Shown: positions 32,459-36,675 of the stretch, one piece after another
Layout: the number at the start of each line of letters is the position of its first letter
Numbering within the stretch: the stretch's first letter is position 1
NCBI GenBank assembly: GCA_964437815.1
Contig: CAYTIE010000013.1
Location: 1-36,675 of the forward strand
Direction of reading: 5' to 3'
Length of the DNA stretch: 36,675 nt
From: Marisimplicoccus sp964437815
GTDB lineage: Bacteria > Bacteroidota > Bacteroidia > Flavobacteriales > Flavobacteriaceae
Notes under the pieces: generated by a model
The model's database searches: none
Seen by the model: only the letters and a program-made list of their open reading frames with translations
What the model was told of the DNA's origin: nothing
Made by a program: the position numbers and the translations under genes

Positions 32459-33633
32459 GATAAAACTGATTTTATTCTGTTGATAGCGGATTCTATATCC
32501 TCCCTTGAAGCTGCATATGAAATTCTTAAACAGTTTGGAGATCCAAATGCATCACCGGGGACGGTTGCAACATGTGCAACTTCTAAAAGTAGCATTGCAA
32601 AATCAGATGAATTATTTATTTTTTTTCCTTTTATTTCTTTTCCAAAGAATGATGAAATATCTGGAAAAACATAAAAAGCTCCAGATGGGGGGCCATCCAT
32701 TATAAATCCTTCAATTTGATTAAGAAGCTTAATTATTAAATCTCTTCTTTTTTGAAACTCCTCAACCATATATTTAACTTTTGAAGGAGATTCTGTAAGA
32801 GCTTTAATAGCAGCTTGCTGTGCAATACAATTAGCTCCACTAGTTATTTGACCTTGCATTTTATTACAAGCTTTGGCGATTTTTTTTGATGCTGCTAAAT
32901 AACCTATTCTCCAACCTGTCATTGCAAAAGCCTTAGAAACACCATTTACAGTTATAGTTCTATCATACATTCCAGGCATACATGCAAAACTTGGCGTTTT
33001 AAAATCATAATTAATGTGTTCATATATTTCATCAGATATAACGATAATGTCTGGATATTTTTCCAAAACTTTTGAAAATTCCAAGTATTCATCATTAGAG
33101 AATACAGAACCACTTGGATTATTTGGAGAGTTTAACATTAACATTTTAGTTCTATCAGTAATCGCAGATTCTAACTGATTGGCAGTAATTTTATGACTTG
33201 AATCTTTTGGGTATACAAAAACTGATACTCCTTCAGCTAAAGTTACCATTGCGCTATAGCTAACCCAATAAGGTGTTGGAATTATAACCTCATCACCAGG
33301 ATTAATTAGTGACATAATAGCATTTACTATAGATTGTTTTGCTCCAGTTGAAACAACTATTTGATCTATATCATATTCTAGATTATTGTCTCTTTTAAAT
33401 TTTGTACATATTGCCCTTTTTAATTCTATAAAACCATCAACAGGTGAATATTTGTGAAAATTATTATTTATGGCATCTATTGCAGCATCTTTAATATAAT
33501 CGGGAATATTAAAATCTGGCTCCCCCGCACTTAATGTAATAACATCAATACCCTTATTTTTAAGATCATGAGCTTTTGCTGTCATTCCTACAGTTTGAGA
33601 TATAGGTAATGAGTTAATCTTATCTGATAGCAT
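32455..33633 (-). CDS. Aspartate/aromatic aminotransferase (class Ib, PLP)
   Basis: A 392-residue class I aminotransferase. The N-terminal TVGMTAKAHDLKNKGIDVIT is followed by LSAGEPDFNIPDYIKDAA (about 36-53), VSTGAKQSIVNAIMSLINPG, TPYWVSYSAM, LNSPNNPSGSVFSNDEYL (about 166-183), SDEIYEHINYDF, the PLP Lys in VNGVSKAFAMTGWRIGYLAA (about 229-248) and the C-terminal carboxylate-binding Arg in NCLRISYAAS. Its place between DAHP synthase/CM and rsmG and behind pheA and tyrA suggests it transaminates phenylpyruvate and 4-hydroxyphenylpyruvate, or prephenate. Family enzymes also act on aspartate, so specificity is inferred. Confidence 0.92.
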   Translation of the reverse strand: MLSDKINSLPISQTVGMTAKAHDLKNKGIDVITLSAGEPDFNIPDYIKDAAIDAINNNFHKYSPVDGFIELKRAICTKFKRDNNLEYDIDQIVVSTGAKQSIVNAIMSLINPGDEVIIPTPYWVSYSAMVTLAEGVSVFVYPKDSSHKITANQLESAITDRTKMLMLNSPNNPSGSVFSNDEYLEFSKVLEKYPDIIVISDEIYEHINYDFKTPSFACMPGMYDRTITVNGVSKAFAMTGWRIGYLAASKKIAKACNKMQGQITSGANCIAQQAAIKALTESPSKVKYMVEEFQKRRDLIIKLLNQIEGFIMDGPPSGAFYVFPDISSFFGKEIKGKKINNSSDFAMLLLEVAHVATVPGDAFGSPNCLRISYAASREDIESAINRIKSVLS

Positions 33634-34721
33634 TACTTATTTTTTTTTAATATTTTTTTTTGATTATTAATTGACTCTTGATGAATAGCTTTAAAAATTC
33701 TTAAAATAAATTGCTCGCTTAAACCATGACCTTCTCCATCTAATATCATTTTCCCTAAAATTTCATTCCATCTTTTGTTTTGTAAAATAGCAACATTATT
33801 ATCAGATTTCAAAATTCCAATTTTTTTTGCAACCTCCATCCTTTTACCCAGAGAAATTAATAAGTTTTGATCCGTTACATCTATTTGAGACCTAAGGTTA
33901 TTTAACTCATTTTGAAAATCGTCTTTATCTGAAGTTTTATCTCTAATTACTAAGTCTTTCATTATTTCTACTAAACTTTCAGGAGTTACTTGTTGAGCTG
34001 CATCACTCCAAGCATTATCAGGGTCATAATGAGACTCAATCATAAGTCCATCATAATTTAAATCTAAAGCTGTTTGGCTTAAATCAAAAATCAAATCTCT
34101 TCTTCCAGCTATGTGAGAAGGATCACAGATTAAAGGCAAATCAGGAAAATTACTTTGAAGTTCAACAGCAATTTGCCATTCGGGATTATTTCTATAATTA
34201 GATTTGTCATATGTTGAAAAACCTCTATGAATAACTCCTACCTTTTTTATATCTGATGTATATACTCTTTCAATACCTCCTAGCCAAAGTGAAAGATCAG
34301 GATTAACAGGATTTTTTATTAAAACAATTTTATCAGTTCCTTTTAATGCATCAGCTATTTCCTGAACAATAAATGGACTAACAGTTGATCTTGCTCCTAT
34401 CCATAAAATATCTATATCGTGTTTTAAAGCTAGGTCTACATGAACAGAATTTGCAACTTCTGTAGTCGTTAACAATCCTGTTTCTTTTTTAACTCTGCTT
34501 AACCAATTCAATCCAATTCCTCCAACTCCTTCAAACATTCCAGGCCTAGTTCTTGGTTTCCAGATTCCAGCTCTAAACGCAGTTACATCAGTATCTTTTA
34601 ATTCATTGGCAATCCTCATTACCTGGTCCTCTGTTTCTGCACTACAGGGTCCTGCAATAACAAAGGGATGTGTTAAATTCATTTCATCAAGCCAGCTCCT
34701 CATTTCTTTTTTATTTTCCAT
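33633..34721 (-). CDS. Bifunctional DAHP synthase / chorismate mutase (type II)
   Basis: A 362-residue fusion. Residues about 1-260 are a KDO8P-synthase-like (type I-beta) DAHP synthase: FVIAGPCSAETEDQVMRIAN (about 20-39), TAFRAGIWKPRTRPGMFEG (in about 47-65), WIGARSTVSPFIVQEIA, VLIKNPVNPDLSLWLGGIER and ICDPSHIAGRRD (about 197-208). Residues about 268-355 are an AroQ chorismate mutase: LNNLRSQIDVTDQNLLISLG, KRMEVAKKIGILK, LQNKRWNEIL. It thus catalyses both the entry to the shikimate pathway and the branch to prephenate, with CM likely acting as regulatory domain. It overlaps aspC by 1 nt and follows tyrA by 6 nt. Confidence 0.95.
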   Translation of the reverse strand: MENKKEMRSWLDEMNLTHPFVIAGPCSAETEDQVMRIANELKDTDVTAFRAGIWKPRTRPGMFEGVGGIGLNWLSRVKKETGLLTTTEVANSVHVDLALKHDIDILWIGARSTVSPFIVQEIADALKGTDKIVLIKNPVNPDLSLWLGGIERVYTSDIKKVGVIHRGFSTYDKSNYRNNPEWQIAVELQSNFPDLPLICDPSHIAGRRDLIFDLSQTALDLNYDGLMIESHYDPDNAWSDAAQQVTPESLVEIMKDLVIRDKTSDKDDFQNELNNLRSQIDVTDQNLLISLGKRMEVAKKIGILKSDNNVAILQNKRWNEILGKMILDGEGHGLSEQFILRIFKAIHQESINNQKKILKKNK

Positions 34722-34727
34722 AACTAA

Positions 34728-35576
34728 TTATTTAATTCCTTTTAAAATATTTTTTATACCATTAATTTCTTTCATTTCATTAAAAATTTCTGATAAGTTC
34801 TCAGTTTCTATTAGATGTTTAAAATTTTTTATGTTTTTTAGATATTCATTTAAAGCATCAACAATATTTTTTTTATTTTGATGAAATATAGGAGTCCACA
34901 TTGAAGGTGAACTTTTTCCTAATCTAACAGTAGACTCAAATCCACTTCCTGCCATATCATATATTGTTTCTTCATCTTTTTCTTTATCCATAACTGTCTT
35001 TCCAAGCATAAATGAAGTTATATGAGATAAATGTGACACATATGCAATATGTTTATCATGTTCATCTGCTTTCATTTCTTTTATATTCATTCCAATGCTC
35101 AAAAATAATTCTTTTGCCATCGTTAATAATTTATTTTCTGTTTTTTCTATCTCACATAAAATGATAGTTTTATTATCATAAAGTGAACTATCTGCTGACA
35201 TAGGTCCAGAAAATTCTGTTCCTGCAATAGGATGTGCTGCTAAAAACTTACTTCTATTTTGATTATTATTAACTAGATCACATATCGGCTTTTTTGTTGA
35301 ACCAAGATCCACAACTAATGTATTCTTACCCACTTTATCTAGAACTGTAGCTAAAACATTTAATATTTCATCCACTGGAATAGCCAAAAATAAAATATCA
35401 AGTTTGGAATAATCCTTTTCTTCAAGTTTATTGTGTATAATTTTATTTTCAACTGCATAATTTAAATTAGATTCACTAATATCTTCTCCATATATATAAA
35501 TATCATTATATATCTTATCTATTTTTAACGCTAGAGAGCTACCTATTAATCCTAGTCCTATTATACCTATTTTCAT
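34728..35576 (-). CDS. tyrA: Prephenate dehydrogenase
   Basis: A 282-residue TyrA making 4-hydroxyphenylpyruvate from prephenate. The N-terminal Rossmann motif is KIGIIGLGLIGSSLALKID, followed by LFLAIPVDEILNVL, VVDLGSTKKPICDLV (about 90-104), the catalytic His in FLAAHPIAGTEFSGPMSAD (about 111-129), and HIAYVSHLSHITSFMLGKT (about 181-199), with GSGFESTVRLGKSSPSMW later. There is no C-terminal ACT domain and no fused chorismate mutase; that activity is on the next gene. It starts 9 nt after pheA. Confidence 0.94.
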   Translation of the reverse strand: MKIGIIGLGLIGSSLALKIDKIYNDIYIYGEDISESNLNYAVENKIIHNKLEEKDYSKLDILFLAIPVDEILNVLATVLDKVGKNTLVVDLGSTKKPICDLVNNNQNRSKFLAAHPIAGTEFSGPMSADSSLYDNKTIILCEIEKTENKLLTMAKELFLSIGMNIKEMKADEHDKHIAYVSHLSHITSFMLGKTVMDKEKDEETIYDMAGSGFESTVRLGKSSPSMWTPIFHQNKKNIVDALNEYLKNIKNFKHLIETENLSEIFNEMKEINGIKNILKGIK

Positions 35577-35585
35577 GAGTTACTT

Positions 35586-36383
35586 TTAATATTCACCTAA
35601 AATTTTAAACTCCTGAGCCATTATCTTAATAATTGAAATAGCTTTATCATAATTATCTTTTTTATCAAAAGTAACATCAACAAAAAATGCATATTTACCT
35701 GGAGTTTTTATTATTGGTATGGACTGAATCTTTGTTAAATTTAAACTACAATCACTCATTACATTAAGAACAGAAGCAAGGCTTCCTCTTTTATGATCTA
35801 ATACAAATTTTAAAGATGCCTTTGTGAAATCTTTTGTATTAGAAATCTTTTTCTCTACTATAACAAATCGAGTAACATTGTTTTTTATTGTTTGGATAGA
35901 CCCACTTAAGACTTCTAAACCATACATTTTTGCTGATTCAATACTAGCTATAGCCCCTAAACCTTCAAGCTTATTTTTACTGATTTTTTTTGCAAATAAT
36001 GCAGTATCACTAGTTTCAATAAGTTTAATAGATGGGTATTTACTAAAAAACTTTGAGCACTGAAGTAATGCCATAGGATGTGAGTGTACCTCTTTAATGT
36101 CATTGATGTCCTGATTAGGTAATGCAAGTAGATTATGGTTGATATTAAAATTAGACTCTCCAGTAATAAAAAGATTGCTTTCATCAATTAGAGCATAATT
36201 TGGAAGAATTGAACCAGCAATTGAATTTTCAATTGCCATAACTGCAATATCACACTTCCCATTAACAATTGATCTTGTTAATTCATCAAATGTCATACAT
36301 TCAACAAGTTCAATTGACTCAAAATAATTTTGAGCAACCAAATGATGATATGAACCTTTTACTCCTTGTATACCTACTCTCAT
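35586..36383 (-). CDS. pheA: Prephenate dehydratase
   Basis: A 265-residue monofunctional PDT converting prephenate to phenylpyruvate. The PDT domain (about 1-180) has RVGIQGVKGSYHHLVAQNYF, MAIENSIAGSILPNYALI (about 49-66), HSHPMALLQCSKFF, TSDTALFAKKIS and the catalytic TRF triplet in NNVTRFVIVEK. The ACT domain (about 186-265) has HKRGSLASVLNVMSDCSLNL, then TKIQSIPIIKTPGKYAFFVDV, where the Phe-binding ESRP motif of other PDTs reads QSIP. It is first in the operon; the ATG sits 2 nt after the T-tract of a terminator hairpin, so its expression is probably controlled by attenuation (36386-36550). Confidence 0.95.
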   Translation of the reverse strand: MRVGIQGVKGSYHHLVAQNYFESIELVECMTFDELTRSIVNGKCDIAVMAIENSIAGSILPNYALIDESNLFITGESNFNINHNLLALPNQDINDIKEVHSHPMALLQCSKFFSKYPSIKLIETSDTALFAKKISKNKLEGLGAIASIESAKMYGLEVLSGSIQTIKNNVTRFVIVEKKISNTKDFTKASLKFVLDHKRGSLASVLNVMSDCSLNLTKIQSIPIIKTPGKYAFFVDVTFDKKDNYDKAISIIKIMAQEFKILGEY

Positions 36384-36385
36384 AT

Positions 36386-36413
36386 AAAAAAAAAGTCCTG
36401 AAACTTCAGGACT
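36386..36413 (-). terminator. Intrinsic terminator / attenuator before pheA
   Basis: On the minus strand an 8-bp perfect stem AGTCCTGA/TCAGGACT with tetraloop AGTT is followed at once by eight T residues, then AT and the pheA ATG. It is the only strong hairpin-plus-T-tract I found in the window, and it lies between the pheA promoter and its start codon, where a plain terminator would make no sense. The 5' arm is also part of a competing antiterminator stem (36407-36451). Confidence 0.85.
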
Positions 36414-36451
36414 GTAATATTTTTTGTTTAAATAATAATACTAATATCCTG
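36407..36451 (-). promoter_or_regulatory. Predicted antiterminator competing with the pheA attenuator
   Basis: The minus-strand arm CAGGATATTAGTATT (36451-36437) can pair with AATATTACAGTCCTG (36421-36407): six pairs CAGGAT:GTCCTG (one G-U), a 2x2 internal loop, then seven pairs (one G-U). The 3' arm uses up seven of the eight bases of the terminator's 5' arm, so the two folds exclude each other. The 5' arm starts in leader codon 21 and runs past the stop codon, so a ribosome finishing the leader would cover it. A 5-bp hairpin TCTCA/TGAGA (36452-36466) directly upstream may act as a pause site. Found by hand pairing; no energy calculation was done. Confidence 0.65.
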
Positions 36452-36512
36452 TCTCAAATAATGAGAAGTAATATCTAAAGTTGAAATAATAAAAATTAAT
36501 AATATATTTCAT
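36441..36512 (-). CDS. Phe/Tyr-rich leader peptide of the pheA operon
   Basis: A 23-codon ORF (ATG at 36512-36510, TAG at 36443-36441) lies between the promoter and the attenuator. Phe is at positions 7, 10, 12, 16 and 19 and Tyr at 3, 8, 9, 14, 15 and 23, so 11 of 23 residues are the two end products of the downstream pathway; codons 7-10 are F-Y-Y-F. There is no Shine-Dalgarno and the ATG lies 7 nt after the -7 box, so initiation may be leaderless. By analogy to the E. coli pheA and trp leaders, stalling at these codons when charged tRNA-Phe or tRNA-Tyr is scarce should free the antiterminator and allow operon transcription. Confidence 0.75.
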   Translation of the reverse strand: MKYIINFYYFNFRYYFSLFETGY

Positions 36513-36519
36513 TGCAGGA

Positions 36520-36550
36520 CAAAAGTATGACAGCAATCTATAAAAACAAA
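36520..36550 (-). promoter_or_regulatory. Promoter of the pheA-tyrA-DAHPS/CM-aspC-rsmG operon
   Basis: On the minus strand TTTG (36550-36547) is followed after exactly 19 nt by TACTTTTG (36527-36520), the full Bacteroidota consensus TTTG-N19-TAnnTTTG. It is the best promoter match in the window. It starts 21 nt after the stop codon of the upstream osmC-like gene, and the leader-peptide ATG lies 7 nt downstream of the -7 box. Confidence 0.8.
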
Positions 36551-36571
36551 TTTTTTATTAGATTATTTAGT

Positions 36572-36675
36572 TTATACTATTTTTATTTTTTCTCCATTTA
36601 ATACTATTGAATGTACTATTTCACTAGTCTTTTCAAGGTTTTTTGAAACAGAACAATATTTATCAAAACTAAGGT
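36572..36675 (-). CDS. OsmC-family protein, C-terminal fragment (cut by window edge)
   Basis: An open minus-strand frame enters from the right edge and ends at TAA (36574-36572). Its last 33 residues contain DKYCSVSKNLEKTSEIVHSI, the C-terminal signature of OsmC/YhfA-type proteins, where the Cys is the second redox Cys and CSVS begins the final helix. OsmC proteins are thiol peroxidases acting on organic hydroperoxides; the YhfA-like subgroup is less defined. The first Cys and the start are outside the window. No terminator hairpin separates it from the pheA promoter 22 nt downstream. Confidence 0.8.
   Translation of the reverse strand, partial: LSFDKYCSVSKNLEKTSEIVHSIVLNGEKIKIV

Noticed and set aside
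36269..36478. Plus-strand ORF of 69 codons across the pheA start and attenuator
   Set aside because: Antisense to pheA and the leader; its reading through the hairpin and A-tract gives a low-complexity peptide, and the minus-strand leader explains the structure better.
1..36675. CRISPR arrays, insertion sequences, prophage, toxin-antitoxin or defence systems
   Set aside because: No regularly spaced repeats, transposase, integrase or restriction-like genes were seen; every gene over 60 codons that is not a shadow belongs to a housekeeping or envelope family.

Overview
The window is about 36.7 kb of AT-rich, densely coding chromosome, and everything in it fits a marine, free-living member of the Bacteroidota, most likely class Flavobacteriia. 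The supporting signs are: repeated TAnnTTTG-type promoter elements instead of sigma70 -10/-35 boxes; no obvious Shine-Dalgarno sequences; a bifunctional DAHP synthase/chorismate mutase; SusC-like CarboxypepD_reg proteins; a complete Na+-translocating NADH:quinone reductase; and the rsfS-ftsH-LUD-cdsA-psd gene order. I see no mobile element, prophage, CRISPR array or resistance island. Genus and species cannot be assigned from the sequence alone.

Layout. 1-77: tRNA-Val(GAC), minus strand. 118-1371: flavin reductase and O-methyltransferase, plus. 1363-5547: minus-strand cluster reading PASTA protein, RluA-family pseudouridine synthase, YaaA, two secreted CarboxypepD_reg-like proteins, TatA. 5647-7098: ddl and coaD, plus. 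7091-9072: Nudix (minus), pyrE (plus), birA (minus). 9112-13363: rsfS, ftsH, LUD protein, cdsA, psd, plus. 13360-15990: valS, minus. 16064-18272: PLP aminotransferase and murB, plus. 18275-19658: rsgA and dtd, minus. 19737-23327: gpmI, thioredoxin-fold lipoprotein, map, methyltransferase, plus. 23316-30092: nqrABCDEF-apbE operon, minus. 30204-31829: pruA, plus. 31838-36383: pheA-tyrA-DAHPS/CM-aspC-rsmG operon, minus. 36384-36571: its leader region. 36572-36675: 3' end of an OsmC-family gene, minus.

The most interesting element is the 188-nt leader of the aromatic amino acid operon (36384-36571). It has a consensus Bacteroidota promoter (TTTG-N19-TACTTTTG) and a 23-codon leader ORF in which 11 codons are Phe or Tyr. 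An antiterminator can form whose 5' arm overlaps the end of the leader ORF. A mutually exclusive intrinsic terminator hairpin with an 8-T tract ends two bases before the pheA start codon. This is the architecture of ribosome-mediated transcription attenuation, here predicted to sense Phe and Tyr and to start from an almost leaderless leader-peptide mRNA.

The genome is very compact. All seven convergent gene pairs end within -12 to +8 nt of each other, no gap exceeds 190 bp, and many start codons lie 3-8 nt after a promoter-like box, which suggests leaderless transcripts. Functionally the window joins cell-wall precursor synthesis (ddl, murB), cofactor supply (coaD, birA, apbE), phospholipid synthesis (cdsA, psd), proteolysis and export (ftsH, map, tatA), translation accessories (rsfS, rsgA, rsmG, dtd, valS), sodium-based respiration (nqr) and aromatic amino acid synthesis. 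Residue changes worth checking are K-N instead of K-D in the CdsA signature, SGET instead of SGAT in NqrB, and a thioredoxin-fold lipoprotein with a single cysteine at its active-site position.
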